Shown here in pieces: positions 8,600-18,813 of a stretch of DNA of 64,000 nucleotides. The notes beneath the pieces were generated by a model that worked only from the letters and a program-made list of their open reading frames with translations, searched no databases and had not been told where the DNA came from. The position numbers were made by a program, and so were the translations under genes. The stretch comes from Verrucomicrobiaceae bacterium (GTDB taxonomy: Bacteria; Verrucomicrobiota; Verrucomicrobiia; Verrucomicrobiales; Verrucomicrobiaceae), in contig JAIBCL010000011.1 of NCBI GenBank assembly GCA_019694165.1, positions 124,001 to 188,000 of the forward strand. The letters are read 5' to 3'. Within the stretch, counting starts at the first letter, position 1. The number at the start of each line of letters is the position of its first letter.

Positions 8600-9820
8600 T
8601 CAACGCTGATTCCAGCTCGTGTTCGGCTTCTTCCAGAGAATGCGTGCGGCGAAGACGGCGTTGTCGCTCCCATACTTCATGCACTGCGTGAAGTCGGCGT
8701 AGTTCGGGCCGGTCGTTTGCATCCACTCGGCGTCGGTCACCCACGTTTCATTTTCGCTCACTTCCGTGACGCCGAAGTTACCGAGCTTCGCACCGCGCTG
8801 CGGCATGAGTTCGCGCTCGGAGCCGCGGATGACATGCAGTTTGTCGGGATCGACCTGACCAATGAACAGCGGCGCGCGGTGGCGTGGGATGTGGTCGTTG
8901 TTCGCGCCGCGTCGCGTGTAGCAAAGGAAGAGCGAGTCATCGTGAGTGACCCAATGAGCCTGCGTGTTGTAGCTGCCGAGATCACTGCCGTCATCCCAGG
9001 TCCATGCCTTGAGTTCGCCGAAGTGCAGGCCGTCATCGCTGGTGGTGATGTAGGCGCGCTGGTCGTGGCGGATCGTGAGGTAGAAGCGGCCTTTGAACTT
9101 CGTGAGCGAGGGCTCGTGCAGGCCGCGATCGGTATCGACGGCGAGTTCATTGCCGACGTCCTTCACGCTCATCTTGTTGCCATCGAAGCCGCAACGCATC
9201 ACGACGACGTGGCTGAACTTGCCTCCCTTCGGACTGAAGTAGGTCGGCAGCAAGATATCGCCATCGGGTAAATCGACGCGCTGCACACAACCGGCGCCGG
9301 AGTTGAAGAAGCGCGGCTCGTCAGGCATCGCGAGCGGTGTCCACGCGGTCCAGGTGCGCTTTGCTGGATCGTAAGTCGAATACACCGTCTCGCGCGACCG
9401 CACCGGCGCGGGCATGACCTTGTTGTTCTGGTAACGCACCGTGTGACCGATGCCGAGCAGCTTGCCTGACTTCGCATGCCACTTCGGCCAGAAGTCGCTG
9501 GCGGCGACGATGATGCCATCCGGCTCGTTGCGCCGACCGAGCGTCTCCGTGTGCTCGATGGGACCAGACCACGTCTTGCCCAGGTCATCGGTGCGCATCT
9601 CGTTGAGCGCATAGAAGATGTCGCTGCCCACGAGCATCGCTTTCTGCATCGTGAGCACCACGCTCGGAGGATTGCCCGGCACGATGCCCGCGCGCGGATG
9701 CACCCAGCAGGATTTTTTGTCGAAGCCGGAGCTGACGGTGTCGAGTTGAATCGTGAAAAGAGGCTCGGCGGCGAAGGCTGCCGTGCTGAGAGCGAAGATG
9801 AAGCAAAACAGGCGATTCAT
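8600..9820 (-). CDS. Secreted BNR/sialidase-like beta-propeller protein
   Basis: A 406-residue exported protein. The start at 9820 gives the signal peptide MNRLFCFIFALSTAAFAAEP. Asp-box-type repeats are visible: RTDDLGKTW and TSDDGLHFGE (S/T-x-D-x-G-x-x-W/F), with other blades at HEPSLTKFKGRFYLTIR and THDDSLFLCYTRRG. This is the fold of sialidases and of many uncharacterised PVC exo-enzymes. The sialidase Arg triad cannot be verified by eye, so activity on sialic acid is not claimed. It starts 4 bp after the stop of the metallo-beta-lactamase-like gene, so the two form an operon. Confidence 0.8.
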   Translation of the reverse strand: MNRLFCFIFALSTAAFAAEPLFTIQLDTVSSGFDKKSCWVHPRAGIVPGNPPSVVLTMQKAMLVGSDIFYALNEMRTDDLGKTWSGPIEHTETLGRRNEPDGIIVAASDFWPKWHAKSGKLLGIGHTVRYQNNKVMPAPVRSRETVYSTYDPAKRTWTAWTPLAMPDEPRFFNSGAGCVQRVDLPDGDILLPTYFSPKGGKFSHVVVMRCGFDGNKMSVKDVGNELAVDTDRGLHEPSLTKFKGRFYLTIRHDQRAYITTSDDGLHFGELKAWTWDDGSDLGSYNTQAHWVTHDDSLFLCYTRRGANNDHIPRHRAPLFIGQVDPDKLHVIRGSERELMPQRGAKLGNFGVTEVSENETWVTDAEWMQTTGPNYADFTQCMKYGSDNAVFAARILWKKPNTSWNQR

Positions 9821-9824
9821 GGCA

Positions 9825-10664
9825 TTACTTGGCTTGTTGTTTCGCGAGTTCATTGAGAAAAGCGTTCTCGCGATCCGCGATGTAGCGCTGGTAACCTTCG
9901 GGATCGATGAAGGGATTGGTGGCGCTGACGCCGATGCGGGCGTGCTTGGCATTCATGTCGTAGTAGCCGCCGTGCGCGCCGAGGAAGAGATCGACGGGCT
10001 GGGCTTTGAGGAAGCGGAAGGTGCGCTCGTAGTCGCTGGCGATTTCTGGATAGTCCTTGTTGCCGACGAGGATGTAGCCGGGGTTCACGTTCGGACTGCC
10101 TATGATCACGGCGTTCAGGCCATCCACCTTCATGGTCCATGTCGTGCAGCCGCGCGTGTGGCCGGGCGTGAGATGCGCGACGAGCGTGCTGCCGCCGAGC
10201 TTCACCTCATCGCCGTCTTTGAGGCGGCGATCCACTTTGGCGGGTGTGAACTGCGTGTAGTCGGCCTTGAGGCGGGATTTCTTCGCGCCGCCGCTTTCCA
10301 CGGCATCGGCGTCTTGCTCCATGACGAAGTATTGCGCTTTCGTCTGCCTGATGACTTCCGCGCTGCCGGCGCAATGATCGGAGTGGGCGTGGCTGATGAG
10401 CAGAATCTTCACATCGGCGAACTTGAAGCCGAGTTTCTCGATGCTGGCCCGGATGAGCGGCACGGACTCCTCAAAGCTGCTATTGATAAGGATGTGGCCC
10501 TCCGGCGTGGCGATGAGGTAGGACGCGAGGTCTTTGGAGCCAACGTAGTAGAGATTCCCCGCGATCTTGTGCGGCGGAAAAGGCTCCATCCATGCCGCAG
10601 GCTGCGCGGCGAGGGAGCAGTGGAGCGAGAAGAGAACGCTGAGAGTGACAAGCAGTGATTTCAT
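9825..10664 (-). CDS. Subclass-B3-type metallo-beta-lactamase homologue
   Basis: A 279-residue exported protein with signal peptide MKSLLVTLSVLFSLHCSLAA. All six zinc ligands of B3 beta-lactamases can be placed: His92, His94, Asp96 and His97 in SHAHSDHCAG, His169 in TPGHTRGCTTW and His231 in LGAHGGYYDM. The stretch IIGSPNVNPGYILVGN, then YPEIASDYERTF, matches B3 enzymes more specifically than generic MBL hydrolases. Hydrolysis of carbapenems and other beta-lactams in the periplasm is therefore possible, but environmental B3 homologues vary in activity. The gene is chromosomal, 4 bp ahead of the BNR-like gene, with no mobile element visible next to it. Confidence 0.85.
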   Translation of the reverse strand: MKSLLVTLSVLFSLHCSLAAQPAAWMEPFPPHKIAGNLYYVGSKDLASYLIATPEGHILINSSFEESVPLIRASIEKLGFKFADVKILLISHAHSDHCAGSAEVIRQTKAQYFVMEQDADAVESGGAKKSRLKADYTQFTPAKVDRRLKDGDEVKLGGSTLVAHLTPGHTRGCTTWTMKVDGLNAVIIGSPNVNPGYILVGNKDYPEIASDYERTFRFLKAQPVDLFLGAHGGYYDMNAKHARIGVSATNPFIDPEGYQRYIADRENAFLNELAKQQAK

Positions 10665-10745
10665 GAGGGATCAGTCGGCGGCAACGGTCTGATCAAACGC
10701 TTTTCTCCCTTGCCATCCTGCATGACAAGAAGCCTAATGCGGATC

Positions 10746-11927
10746 ATGTCAAAACGTGCCGCAGAGTTCTTCGCCGGGATCGGCCTCATGAGAATGGGGC
10801 TAGATGCAGAGGGCTGGACAACGGTTTGGGCGAACGATCTCGATGAAAAGAAGTGGGAGATGTATCGCGCCAATTTCAATGATGGTGCCTGTGAGTTTGT
10901 GCTGGATGATGTTCACAAGGTTGAAGGCAAAGACATCCCTGAGATCGAACTCGCGACAGCTTCGTTTCCCTGCAATGACCTCTCGCTGGCAGGTGCCAGG
11001 CATGGGCTGGCGGGAACGCATTCGTCGGCGTTTTGGGGTTTCATGGATGCCATCAAAGGCATGGGGAAACGCAGACCACCACTAATCCTGCTGGAGAACG
11101 TCGCGGGCTTTCTCACCTCGAACGATGGGAATGACTTTCGTGACGCACTGCTGGCCTTGAATGATCTCGGCTATGCAGTGGATGTCTTCATCATTGATGC
11201 CGTACGGTTCGTTCCGCAGAGTCGGCAAAGATTGTTTGTGGTCGGCAGCAAAGCCAAGGCAGATCGGCTGCGTGAGGTTCCAAAGCTCCTCTTGCAGAGT
11301 GAACTGCGTCCGCCAGCACTCGCAGATTTTATTTTCATGAATCCCGAGATTGGCTGGGCTATTCGCGAGCTTCCGTCGCTGCCACCATCATCCATGAAAC
11401 TGGAGGACATCATCGAAGATGTGCCGCTGAACTCGGAACTGTGGTGGTCACGGGACCGCTGCGAGTATCTGATGAATCAAATGAGCGACAAGCATCGCGC
11501 TGAAGCCGAGCGAATGATGGCCGGCTCGAAGTGGTCTTACGGCACTGTGTTCCGCCGCGTGCGCAATGGTCGGTCCATGGGTGAACTGAGGACCGATGGA
11601 ATCGCAGGATGCCTCCGAACTCCGCGTGGCGGCAGCGGCAGGCAAATTCTCTTCTGCGCGGGCAAGGGAGAGTATCGAGTCCGTCTGCTCACTCCTCGCG
11701 AGTGTGCACGCCTGATGGGTGCGAACCGCTATAAGATAGACGTTTCGCTCAACCAAGCCTTGTTCGGGTTTGGCGATGCCGTTTGTGTGCCCGTCATCCA
11801 GTGGATCGCCCGCCATTATCTGAATCCGTTGCTCGAGGAAATGGTGGATACTCCGATACCTCTGCCGACGACTCGGAAGGATGTGAGCTACCGCAAGCCT
11901 CCCCGCTCCAGCAAAACGAAGGCATGA
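10746..11927 (+). CDS. DNA (cytosine-5-)-methyltransferase of a type II R-M system
   Basis: A 393-residue C5 methyltransferase. Motif I is EFFAGIGLMRMG (start of protein), motif IV has the catalytic Cys76 in SFPCNDLSLAG, motif VI is LLENVAGF (ENV 117-119) and motif VIII is VPQSRQRLFVVGS. Motif IX is in the RLLTPRECARLMG region and motif X is GFGDAVCVPVIQWIA. The start at 10746 (MSKRAAEFFAGIG) places motif I at the usual distance. The last codons overlap the next gene as ATGA. Its job is to protect host sites from the partner nuclease. GC is visibly lower than in flanking genes (28 of 60 bases in 10861-10920). Target sequence unknown. Confidence 0.95.
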   Translation: MSKRAAEFFAGIGLMRMGLDAEGWTTVWANDLDEKKWEMYRANFNDGACEFVLDDVHKVEGKDIPEIELATASFPCNDLSLAGARHGLAGTHSSAFWGFMDAIKGMGKRRPPLILLENVAGFLTSNDGNDFRDALLALNDLGYAVDVFIIDAVRFVPQSRQRLFVVGSKAKADRLREVPKLLLQSELRPPALADFIFMNPEIGWAIRELPSLPPSSMKLEDIIEDVPLNSELWWSRDRCEYLMNQMSDKHRAEAERMMAGSKWSYGTVFRRVRNGRSMGELRTDGIAGCLRTPRGGSGRQILFCAGKGEYRVRLLTPRECARLMGANRYKIDVSLNQALFGFGDAVCVPVIQWIARHYLNPLLEEMVDTPIPLPTTRKDVSYRKPPRSSKTKA

Positions 11928-12856
11928 GTGATCTGCTCCAACAACTCGAAGCCCTGACGGCAAAGCAAGGCAAGTTCCTGAACAAAGGCGGCCTTTGTGT
12001 GGCTCTGGTGGTGACAAGGACTGCCCTGGAATTGGGATTGCCTCTTGATGCTGCTTCACTGCGAACGGAAGAAGGTGGTCAGGTCAAAGGTCTCGGGAAA
12101 GCAGCCGTGCAGAGCATTTTGGCTGAATATGGCATCACCAAGGTCCTTGCTGAGGAAGGTGGCCGCACGAGTCGCGGCAGCCTTGGCCTGATGGAGAGCT
12201 ATGTGGCGGTGTTAAATACGGCGCAGAAAAAGAACGCCAAAGTGGACCTGAAATCGGCCATGACTTGGTGGATCGAGAAGGTGAAGCTTCACTTTGCCAG
12301 CGAAGGCCCGAAATTTCATTTCGATAACGGCAAGTCCATCGCGGCGAACGTCGCTGACATCTTTGCCCAAGCGGCTGAGATTCAAAAGAACTCTGGTGGT
12401 GCGAGCTTCGTGGGTGCGATGTTACAGCACCTTGTTGGAGCCAAGCTCGACATCGTACTCGGAGCAGGTGTGGCTTCGCATCATGGTTCGTCGGTGGCCG
12501 ATGGCCCGACAGAGCGGCAGGCGGACTTTGAGGTAAATGGCGTGGCCATCCATGTCACCACACATCCAAGCGAGGCATTGATTCGAAAAGCCGCAAGGAA
12601 TCTTCAAGCGGGACTCAAGCCGGTGATCGTAACTCTGGCCGATGGAGTGGAGGGTGCGGCCTACCTTCTGAAGAATACCGAATGGAAAGACCGCATCGAC
12701 GTAATCGACGCAACGCAGTTTCTCACTGCCAACGTATATGAGAGAAGCTTGTTCAAGGCAGAGGAATGCAAGGCCACGCTGTCCAGCATCCTGACGCGCT
12801 ACAATGAGATTGTCGCAGCGTGCGAGACTGATCCGGTGCTCCAGATTCGGTTTTGA
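11924..12856 (+). CDS. DUF4928-family protein, probable restriction endonuclease partner
   Basis: A 310-residue protein starting MSDLLQQLEAL at an ATG that overlaps the methyltransferase stop. From memory this is the DUF4928 family, found next to C5 methyltransferases and associated with type II restriction endonucleases. A candidate PD-(D/E)xK-like core is KLDIVLG (residues 174-180) followed by RQADFEVNGVAIHVT (199-212), with Asp201, Glu203 and a His where a Lys would be expected. The C-terminal half (PVIVTLADGVEGAAYLL) looks like an alternating strand/helix fold. Overlap and gene order support a restriction role; the catalytic residues are inferred. Confidence 0.75.
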   Translation: MSDLLQQLEALTAKQGKFLNKGGLCVALVVTRTALELGLPLDAASLRTEEGGQVKGLGKAAVQSILAEYGITKVLAEEGGRTSRGSLGLMESYVAVLNTAQKKNAKVDLKSAMTWWIEKVKLHFASEGPKFHFDNGKSIAANVADIFAQAAEIQKNSGGASFVGAMLQHLVGAKLDIVLGAGVASHHGSSVADGPTERQADFEVNGVAIHVTTHPSEALIRKAARNLQAGLKPVIVTLADGVEGAAYLLKNTEWKDRIDVIDATQFLTANVYERSLFKAEECKATLSSILTRYNEIVAACETDPVLQIRF

Positions 12857-13054
12857 TGGAAGGACGCCGAATTGCCTTCAGCGTTGTTCCGCTGCCATCA
12901 CCCCACCGAAGCTCTTCATGATTGGGTTCTCGAGCACGATTTCGGAGCAACATGAACGCAATCCCTTGATCGCATCTCACTCCCGGTGGCCAAATGACAC
13001 TCCATTTCGTCAATCCGACAGCTCCATTGCCTTGAACCAACCTTGCTTCCATCA

Positions 13055-14476
<1,422 letters not shown>

Positions 14477-14539
14477 GCACGTTCTGCAGACAGATTCGGC
14501 GTGGCGCGGGCAGCCGATGTCAGCGCGCGTCAGGATACG

Positions 14540-16282
14540 CTACTCGGGCTTGGAACTGCTCAAGATTTCCACCGTGATCTCCCGCTTGTTCGCCTCTTTG
14601 GTGAAAGGCACGCAAAGGACGAGCCGCGCCTCCTCCAGCGTGCTGCGACCATCCTTTTTGTAAGGATTGTGAGCGCGGGCGGGCCAGCGGAGCGTGGAGC
14701 CAGGCGGAACGCCGACGCGGACGCCGTGGCACTCGAACCACCCGCCCACATCGCGCGATGACCATTCGATCACCTTTTCACCGAGCGTCGCCGATTTGCC
14801 TGCGGCGGTCTTCAGGCTGGCTTTGACATGCGGGAGGAAAACAATGTGCCCTTCGACGGGCAGCGGTGTGTTCACGGTGGATTCGCAGATGAGTTTGAGG
14901 CGAGTGTCGTCGAGCGGCTGGGCGGTGAGGCGGCACTGCTCGGTGCCGTAGGCGAGGTCGATCCCCGGTGCGGTTTGATCCGCTCGGAGCGCTGCTTTGG
15001 TCGGCAGGTGGATGAGGCCGCGCTTCGCCACGAACTCGGGCTTCTCATCGCCGGGCTGATGCTTCAACAGGCCGGTGTTGCCGATGGTGAAGTTGCTCCA
15101 CAGCGGCTGCAGCTTCGTGTTGCCGCCGCCGATGATGAGTCCCGCTCGATCATGGAAGATGCTCATGAAGTTCTGCCGATCCTGAATCCATCGGCTCGTT
15201 GACTGCTCGCAGGTGAAAGCCGACAGGCAGATGAACCAGGGCTTCTTCCGCAGCACCAGCGCTTCGTTGTTGCCCAGCACAGTGAGGTTTTCATCGCCAT
15301 CGGCGGCGGTGGGTTTCGCGGCGCCAGTCTCGCCGTAAAGCAGGTGTGCGGCGGCGTCATCCGTGCTGACGGACCACTTGCCGGGCGGCTCGGATTGCCG
15401 CAATAGATAACCGCGCCCCTCCGGGGTGAAACTGAAGCCGACTTTGCCGCGATCGACCCCCTCATGAAACGGATTGCGCTCATCCACGGTCTCGACGCTG
15501 CTGCCATTCGGATAGGTGAGCGTGGCGTGATACAAGGCACCGCGCCGCAATGCCTCCAGCACGCCCGCGTCGTGCGAGAGCGCATAGTAGAGGCCGAGAC
15601 CCTCAACATAGACACGGTTGTAGCCGACGACCGGCCCGCTGTGCTCCGACCACCAGCCGCCGAGTGACTGCTCCGCAACGACCTTTGCCATGAAGTCGTG
15701 CGCTGCTTGCTTCCAGTCCTCACGCTGAAAGCAAAGACCGGCGCAATACATCGTCGCTGCGTGATACGTCGTCTTGTTGTGAACGCGGCCGCTGCGCATC
15801 ACGCTCTCCAGTCGTTTCAGGCTCACGAGCATCGCCTTTTCCCACGTCGCGCGCCGCTCCGCCGGCATCGCGCTCTGGATGATGTGATACGCCCTCATCC
15901 AGCGATTGAAAGCCCAGGGCTCCAGCGTCTGCCCCCAGGTCGAATTGTCCTTCTTTCGGAAGGTCCAGTTGCCATCCTTGTCCTGCGAATCCACCAGCGC
16001 ATCGCCGCCCTTCATGATCGCCTCGAGCACGGCCTGATCATGGTAGTACGGATTGGCCGTGTCCTGAATCGACCACGCCGCCGCGAGCTGGAAAATGACG
16101 TTCTGATCCTCGGTGATCCACGGCTCCTTGCCAAAGCGCCCGCTGTCCTTGTTCTGAATGCTCAAGAAGCCGGGCACGGAATCGACGAGTTGCTTCAGGT
16201 AAGCGGCGCGCGGATTCCAGTCGCTCTCGGCCGCACAAACGGAGGTGAGCAACAGGGCGGAGAAGATCAAAATGTATTTCAT
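14540..16282 (-). CDS. Secreted polysaccharide-lyase/heparinase-like protein
   Basis: A 580-residue exported protein. The start at 16282 gives the signal peptide MKYILIFSALLLTSVCAAES. The N-terminal 300 residues are helical and aromatic-rich (VIFQLAAAWSIQDTANPYYH, WGQTLEPWAFNRWMRAY, HNKTTYHAATMYCAGLC), the pattern of an (alpha/alpha) toroid. The second half is strand-rich, as in lyases with a beta-sandwich C-domain. A Tyr/His/Asn catalytic set cannot be assigned by eye, so the lyase label is tentative. It lies between the DUF1501 gene and a divergent sulfatase, consistent with attack on an acidic or sulfated polysaccharide. Confidence 0.65.
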   Translation of the reverse strand: MKYILIFSALLLTSVCAAESDWNPRAAYLKQLVDSVPGFLSIQNKDSGRFGKEPWITEDQNVIFQLAAAWSIQDTANPYYHDQAVLEAIMKGGDALVDSQDKDGNWTFRKKDNSTWGQTLEPWAFNRWMRAYHIIQSAMPAERRATWEKAMLVSLKRLESVMRSGRVHNKTTYHAATMYCAGLCFQREDWKQAAHDFMAKVVAEQSLGGWWSEHSGPVVGYNRVYVEGLGLYYALSHDAGVLEALRRGALYHATLTYPNGSSVETVDERNPFHEGVDRGKVGFSFTPEGRGYLLRQSEPPGKWSVSTDDAAAHLLYGETGAAKPTAADGDENLTVLGNNEALVLRKKPWFICLSAFTCEQSTSRWIQDRQNFMSIFHDRAGLIIGGGNTKLQPLWSNFTIGNTGLLKHQPGDEKPEFVAKRGLIHLPTKAALRADQTAPGIDLAYGTEQCRLTAQPLDDTRLKLICESTVNTPLPVEGHIVFLPHVKASLKTAAGKSATLGEKVIEWSSRDVGGWFECHGVRVGVPPGSTLRWPARAHNPYKKDGRSTLEEARLVLCVPFTKEANKREITVEILSSSKPE

Positions 16283-16629
16283 GGCCGAACCGAATGCAGC
16301 GGAAGCAATCAGCGAGGATTTCCGCCGCGAACTGCAATGGTGGGCATGGCAGAACGGATTTGGCATGGATCGAGACAGAGCGTGCATCTGAAATGACATG
16401 GTTGGCGAAGAGCAATGCCTTTGCGGCTGGCTGCAGTTTCAGCGGATTGCTTCACGTTGGGCACTGGATTCTTGGTTCATGCAATGTGTTTTGCAAATTG
16501 CCCGATGCAGCAGCGCCTGGTGCTTCATCGACGTGCAGCGCCCCATACCCGCCGCCGCCAGATGACGCCCGATTGGAGTTCCCAAATTGGGGTGGAAACA
16601 TCACGGCAGCCCGTTCGTTCACCGGCAGC
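16283..16629. other. Divergent intergenic region between lyase-like and sulfatase genes
   Basis: These 347 bases separate two divergently transcribed secreted-enzyme genes and must hold both promoters. In-frame open sequence exists on both strands but encodes unconserved peptide upstream of each signal peptide, so I treat it as untranslated. I see no convincing sigma70 -35/-10 pair, operator palindrome or riboswitch. Confidence 0.5.
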
Positions 16630-18750
16630 ATGAAGTCCCTTGCAGCATCGTTTCTCATCTTGTCTTCGCTTTTGTCGGTTTCCGGGGCGGAGACTCCGAA
16701 CGTCATCATCATCCTCGCCGACGACTACGGCTACGGCAGCGCGGGATGCTACGGCGCGGACGGACGGCTCGTGCAGACGCCAAACATCGATCGCCTCGCG
16801 AAGGAAGGCCGCCGCTTCACGGATGCGAACACGACGTCCTCGGTGTGCTCGCCCACGCGCTACTCGGTGCTCACGGGCCGGTACTGCTGGCGCACATCGC
16901 TCGATCACGAAGTGCTCAGCACCTTCTCGCCGCTGCACATCGAGACCACGCGGCTGAACATGGCCTCGCTGCTCAAGCGCCACGGCTACCACACCGCCGC
17001 CGTCGGCAAATGGCACCTGGGCTACGGCACCGCCGACGACTCTCCGAAGTGGCGCACGGACTACACCGCGGAGCTGTCGCCAGGCCCGCTCGACATCGGC
17101 TTCGACTACCATTTCGCCGTGCCGAGCAATCACGGAGACCTCACCGGCGTCTTCGTCGAGAACCGTTTCGTCCATGGCCTGCGGACCGGAAAGATCCCGG
17201 CCGGCATGAAGATCGCCGGGCCGGTGGCGGATTCTGATGATTTCCAGCCGACCTATTCCGCGGAAGACACGGAAGGCGGCAAAGGCGCGGGCCGCATTCT
17301 CGACCTCGACGCCCCGCGCAGAAAGAACGAGCGCGTGATGAAGGTGCTCACCGAGAAGGCGACCACCTGGCTCAGGCAGCAGCCCAAAGACAAGCCCTTC
17401 TTCCTCTACTTCACACCCGTGGCGGTCCACAACCCCGTCACACCCGACAAGGACCTCGCCGGCAAGAGCGCCGCCGGTCTGTATGGCGACTGGATTCACG
17501 AGCTGGACCGCAGCGTGGGCCGCGTGCTCGACACTCTCGATCAACTCGGCGCGGCGCAGAACACGCTCGTCATCTTCTCCAGCGACAACGGCGGCGTCTT
17601 CAAGCCCGACAACGCCCAACTGCTCCAGACCGCCGCCTTCAAGGCCGGCCTCCGTGTGAACGGCGCCCTCCGCGGCGGCAAGCACGATGTGTGGGAAGGC
17701 GGTTTCAAGGTGCCATTCCTCGTCCGCTGGCCCGGTCACGCCGCCCCTGGCTCCGTCTGCACGCAGATGATCAGCCTCGCGGACATCCTCGCCACCACCG
17801 CGGCGATCACCGGCGACGCCCTGCCGCCGGCCTCCAAGGCCGCGGAGGACAGCCACAATTTCCTTCCTGCCATCCTTGGTGATCCGCAGAAGGCCATTCG
17901 CGAAGACATGATCGTCCACAGTGCACCGGGCGTGTTTGCCATCCGCAAGGGACCGTGGAAATGGATCGAAGGCGTGCCAGTCGAAGACATCAAACCCGGA
18001 GCGCGCAAGGCCCAGGCCGATCAATTCCGGCCACAGCTTTACAACACACACGATGATCCCGCCGAGACCACCGATGCAAGCGTGCAGCATCCCGAGATCG
18101 TGAAAGAACTTTCCGCATTGCTGAACCGCTACCGCGACGGGGGCTACAGCCGCGAGCTTCCACCGCCCGGCACGAAGGTGATCGCCCAGATCCCTGCGCT
18201 GCCGCCCCTCGCAGGCGAGACTTTGCTCACCGAATCCTTCAACGCCATGCCCGCCAAACCGTGGGCAGCGACCGGTGGTGAATGGCAGGCTCACGACGGC
18301 GCAGTCTGGGGCGGGCAGAAAAAGAGCGATCAAAAGACCTCCGGCGCATGTTTGCGCAGGGCCGTCAACCTGGGAGACGACACGTTGGAGTACGATCTCA
18401 GCTTCCGGGGTGCCGACCGCCACTCACTGCGCTTCGGCACGTCCGGCGGCCACACGTTCCGGGTGGTTGTGTCGCCATCCCAAATCGAAGTGGCGCGCGT
18501 GCCGGACGCGGGCAAGGACCAGGGTGAGATCGACGTGCTGGCCCGGCAACGCATTACCAGCAGGGTGAAGCAGGGCGACTGGCAGCCGCTGCGCATCGCC
18601 TTCAAAGGCGGCTCCGCCGTGGTGCAGTACGCCGGGACCACCGTGACCGCGAAGCACGAGGTGCTCGCCGATGCGAAGTCGCAGATCAACCTGCTCGTGT
18701 TCGGGAAGGAGCTGGGCTTCCGGAATCTGCGGGTTGTGAAGGGAAACTGA
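16630..18750 (+). CDS. Secreted sulfatase with C-terminal lectin-like domain
   Basis: A 706-residue exported arylsulfatase-family enzyme. The signal peptide is MKSLAASFLILSSLLSVSGA. Metal ligands lie in ILADDYGYG (Asp31-Asp32), and the formylglycine motif is CSPTR (Cys73-Arg77) followed by LTGR, so it needs a formylglycine-generating enzyme. KWHLGYG, FFLYFTPVAVHNP and FSSDNGG are further sulfatase motifs. Residues from about 531 to 706 form an extra domain (LLTESFNAMP to GFRNLRVVKG) resembling the DUF1080/concanavalin-like sandwich, which may bind carbohydrate. The start was chosen for the signal peptide. Likely removes sulfate from a polysaccharide outside the cytoplasm; substrate unknown. 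Confidence 0.93.
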   Translation: MKSLAASFLILSSLLSVSGAETPNVIIILADDYGYGSAGCYGADGRLVQTPNIDRLAKEGRRFTDANTTSSVCSPTRYSVLTGRYCWRTSLDHEVLSTFSPLHIETTRLNMASLLKRHGYHTAAVGKWHLGYGTADDSPKWRTDYTAELSPGPLDIGFDYHFAVPSNHGDLTGVFVENRFVHGLRTGKIPAGMKIAGPVADSDDFQPTYSAEDTEGGKGAGRILDLDAPRRKNERVMKVLTEKATTWLRQQPKDKPFFLYFTPVAVHNPVTPDKDLAGKSAAGLYGDWIHELDRSVGRVLDTLDQLGAAQNTLVIFSSDNGGVFKPDNAQLLQTAAFKAGLRVNGALRGGKHDVWEGGFKVPFLVRWPGHAAPGSVCTQMISLADILATTAAITGDALPPASKAAEDSHNFLPAILGDPQKAIREDMIVHSAPGVFAIRKGPWKWIEGVPVEDIKPGARKAQADQFRPQLYNTHDDPAETTDASVQHPEIVKELSALLNRYRDGGYSRELPPPGTKVIAQIPALPPLAGETLLTESFNAMPAKPWAATGGEWQAHDGAVWGGQKKSDQKTSGACLRRAVNLGDDTLEYDLSFRGADRHSLRFGTSGGHTFRVVVSPSQIEVARVPDAGKDQGEIDVLARQRITSRVKQGDWQPLRIAFKGGSAVVQYAGTTVTAKHEVLADAKSQINLLVFGKELGFRNLRVVKGN

Positions 18751-18773
18751 AGCACCAGGCCCGCGCCCCGATT

Positions 18774-18809
18774 GGGCGAGCACCGGCAGGCGTGATACCG
18801 GGTGCGCCC
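18774..18809. terminator. Possible bidirectional terminator between convergent sulfatases
   Basis: An imperfect GC-rich inverted repeat lies in the 63-bp gap between two convergent sulfatase genes: GGGCGAGCACCGG on the left and CCGGGTGCGCCC on the right, with an 11-base loop and a 2-base bulge. It lacks a clear U-tract on either strand, so intrinsic termination is uncertain. Confidence 0.3.
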
Positions 18810-18813
18810 GAAG

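Noticed and set aside
9825-12856. Metallo-beta-lactamase and restriction-modification genes as one mobile resistance island
   Set aside because: The two are adjacent but on opposite strands, only the restriction-modification genes have lower GC, and no integrase, IS or attachment-site repeat is present.
16525-18423. Long open frame on the minus strand opposite the two-domain sulfatase
   Set aside because: Antisense shadow of a sulfatase with an intact CSPTR motif; the translation has no recognisable domain or signal peptide.
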